The notes beneath the pieces were generated by a model that had not been told where the DNA came from, ran no database searches, and worked only from the letters and a program-made list of their open reading frames with translations. 64,000 nt of DNA, from NCBI GenBank assembly GCA_033239005.1, contig BSQZ01000022.1, forward strand, positions 2,482,501 through 2,546,500, in the 5' to 3' direction. The position numbers and the translations under genes are program-made. Positions 11,001 to 21,700 of this stretch are shown piece after piece (the first letter of the stretch is position 1; each line of letters opens with the position of its first letter). Source of the stretch: Lamellibrachia satsuma. Lineage: Eukaryota; Annelida; Polychaeta; Sabellida; Siboglinidae.

Positions 11001-13213
11001 CAAGACAAAAACCCAGATGGATAGTGGACACTGAAGTCATTAACTCATCGGGTGTCTAACACATCTATGTGTAACACGCCTTTCTGGTATACTTGTCAAG
11101 TTTGTTTTTAAACATATTCACGCTGCTAACATTTACACAATATGTAGATAAATTGTCCTGTTTGAGAATGAGTACTTTCTGATATCTAATCTACGCTGTT
11201 CCTTCATTAACGTTCCTTTGTGTCCTCTAGTTCTTTTGTCTTTCTTAAGTGATGACATAATATTTACACACAATATACACATTCAATATCTTGAAAACGT
11301 CAATTTAACGTCAGTGCCTCTAATGTTGTTAAACCACATTCTTTTAGGCGCCTTTCTTATCCGAGGTCTCGGAACCAGTAAAATTAAATTTATAAATGTA
11401 TCATTTCGAAATATTATAATAACTACTTTCGCTGTGGGCTCATATTGGATAGAATAATATAAGTCAGTTGAGATATTTTGTAGTCAATTACATAATATTA
11501 GCAGAAGCTGTACGTTGTTTTGTCGTACGTTCGGTTGTATGTACACGGCACTGTCATATACACCATGTTCGCTCTAAAACAGGCGTCATGCGATTTCTGG
11601 CAGACAAGAGACCGGATCTTTGCTGGAGTTCGCTTTGAAGGCTTTCCTAAAAGCAAATGTGCGACATTACATTGTGACATTGTATTGCTCAGTTCTGTGT
11701 TTATATGTGCCCATGTGGGCGGTTCATATTAATTATAGTAGAAAACACGCGTAGCAATTGTACATAACATCGACTTATATAATAAACAATAGTGGGCCTA
11801 AAATCGATTTGGCCTCTTCTATTTCCACATACTGTTTTCTATTTGTTAAATAATTTCTAGCTAAATATAAAACTACTCCCTTTAAGCCATAATATTCTAA
11901 TTTATCTAGTAACATTGTATGGTCCAGGATGTCGAATGCTTTTATGGGTCTAAGTAAACATTTATAGGTATTTCATTTTTATCCATTTGTGTTATAATTC
12001 TATCAGTTAATAGAACTAGCAAAAATGCCCGTCACCAGGACGGGATAACTTGGTAGTTCATACGTGACAGTCAATGTTTACCAAATAGGTGATCGCTTTT
12101 ATGAATATGGCTAGATGAAGTATTCGCCGCGCGCGCGTGGTTTCTGCGATTGTTGGAAGTTAACGTTTTATGTAATGTAAACCGCCCAGGTGGCGCTGCC
12201 TAGTCTCAAACGGGTTAAGTGCCGAAGTATTCGCCGCGCGTGCGTGGTGTCAGCGATTGTTGGAAGTTCATGTTTTACGTAGCAAACATTTTATTTACCA
12301 CTTGGAACCCTTGATATACGGTGTATTTCGGAAAAAATAAAGGCGTTACGTTTCATTCGTGGGGTAGTAGATTAATCCCTGAAAGCTTGGCGCCCGAAGT
12401 GCAAGCCTTCTAGAAGGAAAACGTGAACATACAAACATACATACACTAGCTCGATAATAGTTAGATTTGCTGAAACAGCAAATTAAGTTGAATGTTCCAT
12501 TCTGCATCCATATTGGTTATCTAGCTGGGTGTAAATATCTCTGTAAGGAATGGATTTGAATAAACCTGGCGTAATCCATGTTGATTTTTTATGCCTATCC
12601 TTTTTTAATTTTACTATTTAATATGGCATGTGTGCGTGTGTGCGTGCATGCGTGCGTGCGTGTTTTGGCGAGTTTTATTACTCCCTGTAGGATATTTTAA
12701 TTCAGGTTTAGATCAGCAGGAGGCGATTGATTAAACCAATTGTAAATAGTTGATGAAATAATGTCATGTTGATAGATTCTATGTTTGTGGTTAATATACT
12801 AAAACGCTCTAGTTAAACGACATAAAACGTCCACGTGCGGACGTCAGAGTAAAACGTCCACGTACGGACGTCAGAGTAAAACGCCATGACATGTCCACTT
12901 TTGGTAAAGCGATTTGCGATAAAAAAAAAACGGCAAATAAACTACGCCTCTTAACAAGTGTTATATTATTGCTATGAAGAACACCGTATAACCTGTCCAA
13001 TTGTATAACACAAGCTTTCATTGTAACAAATACACAATGGAAGGAGATTGTAAAATGTATATCCAGGTTCCCGTATCCTTCACTAGAAGCACTCAGCACA
13101 CTACGGGCACGGTGGTGTCGCTGACTCTCGCTCCACTCCTGAACTCTCTGAGAACAGAGTTTGATCGCCACCCATATTTTGACTATTACCGTCAAGTGGC
13201 ATCACTGAACTGA
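5095..13213 (+). CDS. Multi-pass membrane protein, family not recognised (4 coding exons)
   Basis: Model: join(5095..5224, 8868..9164, 9767..10080, 13067..13213), 295 residues. The first exon follows an acceptor at 5053-5054 (cttcttcttcgcag). Donors are GTGAGC, GTGAGC and GTGCGT. Intron phases 1, 1 and 0 agree at every join, which is the main support. Exons are more GC-rich than the introns. Hydrophobic segments at about residues 25-43, 64-83, 131-148, 159-175, 191-210 and 228-244 suggest six or seven membrane spans. There is an NIT sequon at 59 and aromatic-rich loops (RYEWPPSGYKH; HYQGWWEIFSYINEDFYDDW). No catalytic motif is seen. The last exon has a poor pyrimidine tract and is the least certain part; the first three joins are firm. 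The introns hold LINE relics, a hairpin and a 68-bp array. Confidence 0.72.
5560..6150 (-). mobile_element. RTE-like LINE relic with internal deletion
   Basis: Minus-strand frames give the end of an endonuclease domain (NQIDYILVQKKLKGQLKNC then AELGSDHFLV, about 5942-6136) and, closer to the 3' side, the C-terminal region typical of RTE-like reverse transcriptases (RILRWFGHVCRM and KRWSDQIRNDTGLPVLTTER, about 5610-5945). The reverse transcriptase core between them is missing, so this is an inactive, internally deleted copy in the first intron of the membrane-protein gene. Confidence 0.85.
6628..6721. other. 94-nt near-perfect hairpin (possible pre-miRNA or mini-MITE)
   Basis: Two 39-nt arms (6628-6666 and 6683-6721) pair with 36 Watson-Crick pairs and one G:U, leaving two mismatches and a 16-nt loop. 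It lies in intron 1 of the membrane-protein gene. The size suits a microRNA precursor, but near-identical arms are also the mark of a young palindromic transposon; no clear target duplication is seen. Confidence 0.6.
7202..8867. other. Intronic stretch, nothing firm
   Basis: AT-rich intron sequence preceding the second coding exon of the membrane-protein gene. A short block of repeated 'atcgat' words occurs just upstream at 7120-7200. No gene or intact element was recognised. Confidence 0.4.
9330..9660 (+). mobile_element. LINE 3'-end relic (RT C-terminus plus 3' UTR)
   Basis: The plus strand encodes SFTVAAQTLWNSLPSSVK and then a short tail to a stop at about 9522. This is the common C-terminal signature of many animal non-LTR reverse transcriptases (consensus like FSVAAPRLWNSLP). 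The following 'gattttagcgcaatataag' resembles their 3' UTR. It sits in the intron between exons 2 and 3 of the membrane-protein gene. Confidence 0.78.
10113..10153. repeat. (TTATATTG)n microsatellite
   Basis: Five uninterrupted copies of an 8-bp unit 30 bp after the exon-3 donor of the membrane-protein gene. Confidence 0.95.
10195..10677. repeat. 68-bp minisatellite, 7 copies
   Basis: Seven tandem, almost identical 68-bp units beginning 'ttgtgtgggagcggtagg' with a partial eighth. The antisense frames across it are repeat artefacts. Confidence 0.97.
10985..11445 (-). mobile_element. Decayed CR1-like LINE 3' portion
   Basis: Aligns by eye, with many substitutions and small gaps, to the 3' end of the minus-strand LINE at 43.5-45.8 kb: the tail, the 'aaacatattcacgctgcta' block and the 'aaccacattcttt' block occur in the same order. 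An old 5'-truncated insertion. Confidence 0.85.
11785..12590 (-). mobile_element. Old non-LTR reverse transcriptase relic, split by an insertion
   Basis: Minus-strand translation at about 11800-11960 gives YLDP, then a stop, then KAFDILDHTMLLDKLEYYGL and YLTNRKQYVEI, the palm region of a Jockey/CR1-type reverse transcriptase. The upstream motif NQHGLR appears at about 12560-12580, roughly 480 bp farther away than expected, because another element has inserted between (12014-12460). Confidence 0.75.
12014..12460. mobile_element. Unnamed element nested in the RT relic
   Basis: About 447 bp starting 'aactagcaaaaatgcccgtc' and ending 'actagctcgataatag', flanked by possible 5-bp duplications AATAG. 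It contains an internal tandem duplication of about 107 bp (12118 and 12225, both starting 'gaagtattcgccgcgcg'). The family was not identified. Confidence 0.45.
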
Positions 13214-14835
13214 TTGATTCGTGTTCGCACATTTCTGCGACATTACCAAGTGACATTACCCCTTGTGGGTCAAACATTTAATATTGTCGAAATTGAGCTG
13301 AAATTGAGCTAAAATTTGTTTCAGTGACTTTATTGAAATCATTAATTTTACTATTGTTTTGTTGTGCGAGGTTGACGTATTATGCTTTATATAATACCAA
13401 CAGGTCAAATTCCAGTATTTTGCTAATTTGCTGATGACATACGTACATATTTATATAAAAAAAAATGCACAGACCCCCCCCCCCCAACTTTTTGGGCATT
13501 TGGGGTCTAATGGATTTCAAGCAACCTTTAAAATTTTAAGTTTCTTTATTTTTATTTCAGGGTAATCGGCCACCTTAATTGTCGGATTGGTCGAGCAAAA
13601 ATTAACCTCGGTTACCCATGCTCTGTGATGTTGCACGGTCATTTATCGCACACAGGACTCTGGAATAAAATTGCACTTTGCGATCATCTACAAATTACAT
13701 ACGCCCAAAATCGTGGGAATACGACCCCTCCCACTGCACGCAACATGGATTGCACAAGATGGCACTAGAGGGAATGGTGGCTGGGAAAAGAAGCGGACAC
13801 ACGCGACGACAGAGTCAGAGACGGGAGAAAGACATCTCAGATGAATAAGAAGACGTTCAATTACTGATGCAGATATTTTAATGCGCCATCAATAGTGTGT
13901 GGACATAACAAAACTCCCCGACAGTGGCGCCACTGAGCATATCACCACTGCTACAACTTGATCGTAAATTCAAAACGGACAGCGCGGAGTGGGCAACACG
14001 ATTGTTGTTTACTTGTAACGTCATTGCTGTGCATTTGCTTCTTCTTCTTTATGTTAGGCAGCCACCGTCCATTAAGCAGAATCTGCTTGGAGATTTTGCC
14101 GCGCTGGTTTTGTAAGAGCGTCCTTCTCTAGAGTTATTGAGTTCATCACAGGATTTTTCCATTTCCCTCGTGGGAACTTTTACTTTCCCGGGCACAGACA
14201 CTAGGCAAAATCTGGCTGTTGCTGTAGTAGGAGCGAAGATCTCGTTCATCAAAAGCTTAAGTATTTTCATGAAACGTGAAACCTTACAAAAACGCCATAA
14301 ACAGAGCAATAAACACGTCTTTCGTGTCTGTATATTATATGTATATCACTAAAGTTACCTGAAAATAACCATGTAAAAGTGTGAAATTATTACCTTTTTG
14401 TCAGAACGCATGTGCTTGTCAAAGTATGTATATAACTGGATGTTGTTGTGAGCGAGAATAGCAAACGGGATTTCCATAGATCTATATAAGGTCACGCTAA
14501 GAATTGCCGTCTGCTGGCCATAGAGTTACATCATTAATAATGCCCCTATAAACTACTAACTTACTAACGGGTGTTTTATTTATGTCTGTGCTGCTGGCCC
14601 ATTCTGGCCTCATTCTACACGAAATCGCGTTTGATCATGTGACTCAAAGGCAACATCACGTGCACAGTATGGCGGCTATTTATGAAATCTTTTCTGTGTG
14701 ACCGATAAATGTACTCATAAATAATTATTTGGAGCACATTTCTTCAGTTTCTTGACGCCTGAGACTGAGTGTCGGTTGTATGTCACGGAATACATATGTG
14801 AAACGGTTAGTGCGTATCGGTTTTAAATTAAGTTA
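13214..14835. other. Intergenic, no firm feature
   Basis: Follows the stop of the membrane-protein gene. It contains a poly(C) run near 13480 and an AATAAA near 13664 that could serve the upstream gene. The short open frames at 14049-14309 on both strands have no recognisable domain. Confidence 0.4.
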
Positions 14836-15112
14836 TTAGTTCCGTAGCCATTTGGCTACGGAAAGCCCAAATTGGCGAGTTAGTAAAACCCGCTGTCGAC
14901 TTTCGCCCCAGAGACGAAGAGTGGGGCGGACAATTTTGCCTACATAGACACCAGATAGAAGGGACCAACAGCTTTTAGTGTCTCTTCCGAAAGACACAGG
15001 CAAAGTGGGGTGAACGAAATTGCCCAAGCTTTGAAACGACTTAGGTGGTTTTGAACCTCGGTCCTTTCGACGAAAGCCCGACGCTCTACCACACGACCAC
15101 CGCGCCCCACTA
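14836..15112 (-). mobile_element. tRNA-derived SINE (minus strand)
   Basis: Read on the minus strand, the head at about 15110-15030 has an A-box-like 'gtggtcgtgtggtagagcg' and a B-box 'ggttcaaaacc' but lacks a pairing acceptor stem, so it is a tRNA-derived RNA polymerase III promoter rather than a tRNA. A central block 'gggcaatttcgttcacccc' is shared with the SINE at 29590. The far end carries the palindrome 'ccgtagccatttggctacgg'. Confidence 0.75.
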
Positions 15113-15607
15113 CACGTAACATAGTTTCAAACAAAAACAAACTTTATTTTGTTCCTATACGCATTTCAATGCAAACACTATCCACAATCGTATGCAATTT
15201 AAATTGAGAGATTTATTGACAAACATTAGGAGTTTACCAAATGAAATGACAAGATCCAGAATCTGCACATCAAACGTAAGTTGTGCCAGTGGTGAAATCG
15301 TGACTTACATTACATTCACTATGTGGAGCCACTAGTGTGGAGTTTGGACTATAGAGATATAATTAGTCTATAATTATTAAATATTATCTTTATAGTTTGA
15401 ACAATTATTTCACATTAACAATTCATCGTCCAGAGTCTGACGTCACAATCCTAATTGACGGATCTATTCGCCTACAACTAGGTCATCAAGCTAACAAACA
15501 TGTCCACCTTTGTATTTTTAGTTGTATTTATAGCCCAAACATTTGTATTTGCGACAAAAAGCAAAATAAAAGATAACCTTGTTACAGCTAGAACAGCATG
15601 TAGGAAA
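15113..15607. other. No feature seen
   Basis: AT-rich unique-looking sequence between the SINE and the 33-bp array. Confidence 0.4.
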
Positions 15608-15947
15608 GCTTGATCTGGAATGTTTGGGGTGGTGATCCGAGATTAATCTGGAATGTTTGGGGTGGTGGTCCGAGATTGATCTGGAATGTTTGGGGTGGTG
15701 GTCCGAGATTGATCTGGAATGTTTGGGGTGGTGGTCCGAGATTGATCTGGAATGTTTGGGGTGGTGGTCCGAGATTGATCTGGAATGTTTGGGGTGGTGG
15801 TCTGAATTGATCTGGAATGTTTGGGGTGGTGGTCCAAGATTGATCTGGAATGTTTGGGGTGGTGGTCCGAGATTGATCTGGAATGTTTGGGGTGGTGGTC
15901 CGAGATTGATCTGGAATGTTTGGGGTGGTGATCCGAGATTGTATTGA
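15608..15947. repeat. 33-bp minisatellite, about 10 copies
   Basis: Tandem unit with core 'gatctggaatgtttggggtg'. The period is a multiple of three, so every stop-free frame stays open, giving spurious repetitive frames on both strands. Confidence 0.97.
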
Positions 15948-16355
15948 ATATGATTCCTGATAACACAATAAAAGGCACAACTGTTATTAGTTCATATTTT
16001 AGTGTAATCAATCAGTGCATTTACTTTCAACAGTAATAATGTAAAATATCATTAAATAAATAATGCTGAACAATTCAAAATATAATTTCTCAATATCTAG
16101 CAACTGGCAACATTTTTAATGGGTTTCTTAAAAAAAATTGTAGTCCATTTGTGCCAACAGGGATTGTACATAATACTAGTTGAAATAATTAGTAACCAAT
16201 AATAGCTTAACAAATGTGTGGCTTAATCGTGTTTTTTACATGATGGTGGGTGCATGCATGCTCATATAATATAATTAGTTATTTGAGAATTCCAAATGTC
16301 CTTGACTACTACAAATGTATGACCAAATACCAATGTGTTCGCTTATGAATACACA

Positions 16356-16361
16356 TTTATT
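16356..16361 (-). promoter_or_regulatory. Poly(A) signal AATAAA
   Basis: AATAAA on the minus strand about 60 nt beyond the stop codon of the PNKP-like gene, fitting a short 3' UTR. Confidence 0.7.
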
Positions 16362-16419
16362 ATAAGTACACAGGTGTTCCATCATGTACATGTCATTCTA
16401 CTGTGGATTTCAATGTAAG

Positions 16420-18772
16420 TTAAATGAGATCGTCCAAGATGGACAGATCTGGAGCATTGACAGAAGAGAGTCGTCTCCTCTTTGCTCTCTCTGTCAACTT
16501 AACATCACTGTTTGGTGACACGCTCACAGTGTCTTCCACACCCTCACTAGCCACCCTCACCCCCACACATCCCCTCTTGTTCCCAGCTCTGAGGAGCCTG
16601 TCTTTCCCATGTCTGCCAGGCACTGAGAGATGTTTTGGAGATGTGTTTATTTCTTGTGTTGGTAAAATCACTGTTTCCTGCAGCAATTGTAAAGTTGCTG
16701 ATGAAGTTGGCAACATTTCACCAAGTGTGGTCACTCTCGTAACACTGTATGCTGGTGACAATTGTCCTTTGTTAAAAGACGTTGTGGTGACACTATGTAC
16801 TGGTGACAATTGTCCTGTGTCCACTGAGGTTGTGGTAACACTGTATTCTGGTGACAATTGTCCTCTGTCATCAGATATTGCAATGACACTGTGACCTAGA
16901 GATGATGTTCCCTTGTCACACGCTGCCCTGGCTGTGTCAATGTCACTCAGCTCCGTGTCACTGACTTCATGATGTCTCCTGTCAATGAGAACAGATGGAC
17001 GGGTTATGTCTTGAGACGTCACATGTTAGGATGGTGAAGTTGATTATTTTGGACAACATTTATAACAGCCGCTCAACACAAGTTACATATTACAAAAATA
17101 GCAAATTTGACACCTTAATTATTTCCAAAAATGTCATATTAATCGTGGGAGGGATGTGGGAGGGAAACCCTTCCCATCACACCCTCCTTATTTTATATCT
17201 CCAGCAGGAGATGCTCCTTTCTCCTAATTAACTTGGCACCTCTGTTAGTAGAGATTACTTAAACCAAAACAAAAGTCATGGTTTTGGGGCTATGCACCTA
17301 AGAGATAATAAGAACTAACCATGTGCAACTAAAATTAAGAATATCACGCCACTAGTTTACTCAGTGTGTACTAAAAGTGGGACATTCCGGTTATTTCTCC
17401 AGTTGACTGAGCGATGACATGTTAACCAGTGAGACCGATAAGCGCATGGACAGCTCTATGAAAATCGGGTAACGTAGACTACCGGTATTGTGACATATTA
17501 ATGAAGGCCAGTATACACAGAACCAACACAAAGTCTCAAACAAATGTGCTATTTTCTCAGCAAGAGGACTAATTCAAAGCCAAAATATGTTACATAAGTT
17601 GAGTTTTGACGCAAACAGCATAGCTATATCGTATTGGCAAACATAGGAATAGGTGTACACAAATATATTTTCATTTGGCGAACAAATTTTGCTAGACTTT
17701 GACACTCATGACATAGGGTTATTTAACAGTATGGCACGGCCCATGAAATTAAGATGATGTGTGTTCAGCAAGGTTTGCCTAGTAAACCACTGGTGTGATA
17801 TTCTTAATTGTAGTTGCAAATGGTTATGTTTTAGTAACTCTTATAGGTGCATAGGACCAAAACCATGACTTTTGTTTCCCTTTAGGTAACCTCTACTGAC
17901 CTGGTTGGACATGTCAAAGGTCATACATGTCAAAGGTCATACATGTCCACTCATGTTATTTTGTGTCTACCGTTCTTGTACTGTTGTTGTGTTTTCACTT
18001 AAATCTAAAACTAGCAAAACAATGACCAGGTCTGAACCATGTAACATAAATATAACTAGATCAGGAATCAGCTCAATGATGTAATTTTGCAAGACATCAT
18101 TTCAGATGATTTCACAATTAAAATCTTGATGAGCTTGTTTTACAATTATCTTATTAAATGTCAAGTTTTCATAGCTTCAATGTGCAGGTTTAGTGCATAC
18201 ACGTTTTGACTTGAATATATTTAATTCACCCAATGTTTTCACTTTAATACAGTCAAACCTCGCCTAAAATCTACCTCGGTAATGCAGGCAACTCACCATT
18301 TATGTTTGTTTCAATCAGTTTATTTTGTCTCCCAGGGGTACTGGTTCTCAGGGGTGAACAGGTATCAAATCACAATGTCTACAAGTGAAACTGGTTGTTA
18401 CAACTCATACCTGAGTCTGGTCGGAGGTTTCATATGATGGCTGTGGTCAACCTCAAATAGATCATCCAGGATCATCAGAGTTGGGTCATCCTGATGATGA
18501 TGGTCATTCTCACTGTCCAGTGTCCTCTTATTGGCTGGCACACCTGAACCTGCAGTGACCATTTGTGCTTTTGTCAATGACCTCTCTGTATGACCTTTTG
18601 TCAATGACCTCTCTGTATGACCTTTTGTCAATGACCTCTCTGTATGACCTTTTGTCAATGACCTCTCTGTATGACCTTCTGGACCAATGAGCTCATTGTC
18701 AGTAACTCCAATCTTACATGTTGCCAGATTCAAGTTAGATGTCTCTCTTGTCTTTTCTCTTTGCATAGTCAC
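16420..18772 (-). CDS. C-terminal repeat-rich exons 14-15
   Basis: Exon 14 (18411-18772) starts at acceptor tttttgggcag and encodes four perfect 9-residue repeats (GHTERSLTK, 27-bp units, 18566-18676), then LMILDDLFEV. Exon 15 (16420-16978) encodes three repeats around GQLSPxYSVTTTS and ends KRRRLSSVNAPDLSILDDLI. The paired acidic-hydrophobic ILDDL motifs at the end of each exon look like short interaction motifs. The phase-2 junction (CTC AG/G) is consistent. Confidence 0.8.
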
Positions 18773-21700
18773 CTGCCCAAAAATAAATACCATGTATTCT
18801 AAATATGGAGAGAATCTGTGACAATGTGACACCACAGACATAACTGCAACCTGTTACCATGGACAAAATCAGTGGTAGCCTGTCATCACAAACATAATCT
18901 GTGGCAATCTGTCACCAGGGAGATAATTGGTAGCAACCTGTCCCCGTGGACAGAATCTGTGACAATCTGTCACGATGGACAGAATATGTGGCAACCTGTC
19001 ACCATGGACAGAATATGTGGCAACCTGTCATCATGGGCACAATATGTGGCAAACTGTCACCATAGACAGAGTATGTGGCAAACTGTCATCATGGACAGAA
19101 TATGTGGCAAATTGTTACCTGAATCATATTTTACATCAATGTCATTGCCAGGTTTTGTAACGCATCGAAGCAGGTGTCTTGTGGCATGGCCATGTTCAAG
19201 CAGGTGTCTTGTGGCATTGACCTGTTGAAGCGGATGTCTTGCAGCACCGACCTGTTGAAGTAGATGTCTTGCAGCACCGACCTGTTGAAGCAGGTGTCTT
19301 GCAGCACCGACCTGTTGAAGCAGGTGTCTTGCAGCACCGACCTGTTGAAGTAGATGTCTTGCAGCACCGACCTGTTGAAGTAGATGTCTTGCAGCACCGA
19401 CCTGTTGAAGCGGATGTCTTGCAGCACCGACCTGTTGAAGCAGGTGTCTTGCAGCACCGACCTGTTGAAGTAGATGTCTTGCAGCACCGACTTGTTGAAG
19501 TAGATGTCTTGCAGCACCGACGTGTTGAAGCAGGTGTCTTGCAGCACTGACCTGTTGAAGTAGTTGTCTTGCAGCACTGACCTGTTGAAGCAGGTGTCTT
19601 GCAGCACTGACCTGTTGAAGCAGGTGTCTTGAAGCACTGACCTGTTGAAGCAGGTGTCTTACATCACTGAACTGTTCAAGCAAGTGTCTTGAAGCACTGA
19701 CTTGTTGAAGCAGGTGTCTTGTAGCACTAACCTGTTGAAGCAAGTATCTTGTAGCACTGACCTGTTGAGGCAGGGGCAGGTGTCTTGCAGCATTGGCCTG
19801 TTGAAGCAGGTGTCACACAGCACTGACCTGTTGAAGCAGGTGTCGCGCAGCACTGACCTGTTGAAGCAGGTGTCGCGCAGCACTGACCTGTTGAAGCAGG
19901 TGTCTTGTAGCACTGACCTGTTGAAGCGGATGTCTTGCAGTACTGACCTGTTCAAGCAAGTGTCTTGTAGCACTGACCTGTTCAAGCAGGTGTCTCGCAG
20001 CACTGACCATCTCCTCTTCACTCATGACATAGACAGTGTTTGTGTCCAGACTACCACTAGGGCTGTGTGTGCTTGAGACGACCGCATCGCCACTGCATGG
20101 GACACAAGTCATAATTTATTTATAGCTACACTAGTCACTGTTTAGTTATGGCTATATAAGTCACTGTTTAGTTATAGCTTTATAAATCACGGTTTAGCAA
20201 CAGTTAAAAAAATCACTGTTTAGTTATAGCTACACAAGTCACTGGTTAGTTATAGCAATATGGTACATTCTAAAACATATCTAGCTGAAATGAGTTGAGA
20301 GCGAATAATGGTGAGTGTCTCAGTTTATACCTTAGAGCAAAAGAGAAATCAAATAAAGCAGAAAAAGCACATAATACAATACCACTGAATGAGTATGTCC
20401 ATGTTTTGTGACGACTTCTTGTTGCGTTTCAACAACATCCACGATGGTAGGTTACGTTTTCTTGTAGTGGGCGAAACATTGCTGCTCGCTGACACTGATG
20501 CATCATGGGTCTTCTGAGTCAAGGACGAGCTGATCGGTGTAGAGGCAATGTCTTGGTAGAGGTCGTTGTACCTGAATCACAACCCATGTGTATAGGAATG
20601 TTCATCTGTGCAGGGGTACAACAGGGAAACGATTTTTTAAAAACTGAATATTTCAAGAACATCGTCCCAGTCAGACAATAGATGTATGAGAACAAGTCTA
20701 GACAGTGAGACTGGACCACACAATATCATTTGGCAACACAAAGAATAGTGTCACAAAACAAACTCAGTCAAACATAGTGTCAAAAAGGTAAATTACATTG
20801 ACCAGGAGAAACTGTTGCTCAACACACCGAGACATATAGTTAACTGTCAGCCTCAATAACATCAAACACCAGTCACTGTGACTGACATTGACCGCTCTCA
20901 TATACACACTGATCATTCTGCGTATTGTGAAATGTTTGTCGTTAAAGATTAACAGCGTCAAATTAAAACCATATTTTCTCCAAAGGTATAAGTGTCAATT
21001 ATCTTCACTGTTTTTTATTATACATGTAGTTTATGCCTTAAAGCAAGTCTAAATTTGCAAATTAATTGTACCTATTGTCATTTTCAATGTTTAATCAACT
21101 TTCACACGGCATGTGTCACCTGGTGATACGTTTTCAGCTGTTCATCTCCAGGTTATTATTTTGGTGCTTTTGGGCAGATGGTGTTATGCTAGAATATATT
21201 ATTTAGTTTATACTATATAACATGATTTTACGATAAACAAGAACTGACAAAGTCGCTTTATGATAATGCCTGTTTATTTACTATATTTTATTTAATTCTG
21301 CTAATTTTAATGTCATAATATTTTTAGGGAAATAATCCTACTTTTAATAATAACAATGACATTCATGTTTTATGTTAGCAACTTAAAAACCCACCTATTA
21401 TATTTGTTTATATATATCATGTTTGAACTAATTTATTAAAATTTTATTCAATTATTTTGTACACATACCTTTGCAGGATAGCCTTATCCTTGCAGCCAAG
21501 GAACAGTGAACGCCAACATGCTAGTTTCACTTGGCATATACTATCAGTGGCTTTCATGCCAACTTCATACAGTGGCACAGATGGTGCTGGTGCCAATATA
21601 CCTGTAGTACTTTCTTCCTCTTTCTGAATGCCTTCGAGAACATCAGGCACATGAGGCTTGGTGACAGCGTGATCTGTCTTCACCTGAGGTTGTAGGAGGA

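Noticed and set aside
15030..15112. tRNA gene on the minus strand
   Set aside because: A and B boxes are present but no acceptor stem pairs; continuous with a SINE body.
15588..16011. Long repetitive frames on both strands
   Set aside because: The 33-bp unit keeps frames open automatically; they are not genes.
19057..20112. Leucine/glutamine-rich repeat proteins on both strands
   Set aside because: Produced by the 30-bp array; the frame entered from exon 13 meets a stop near 19813 and the flanking exon phases indicate an intron.
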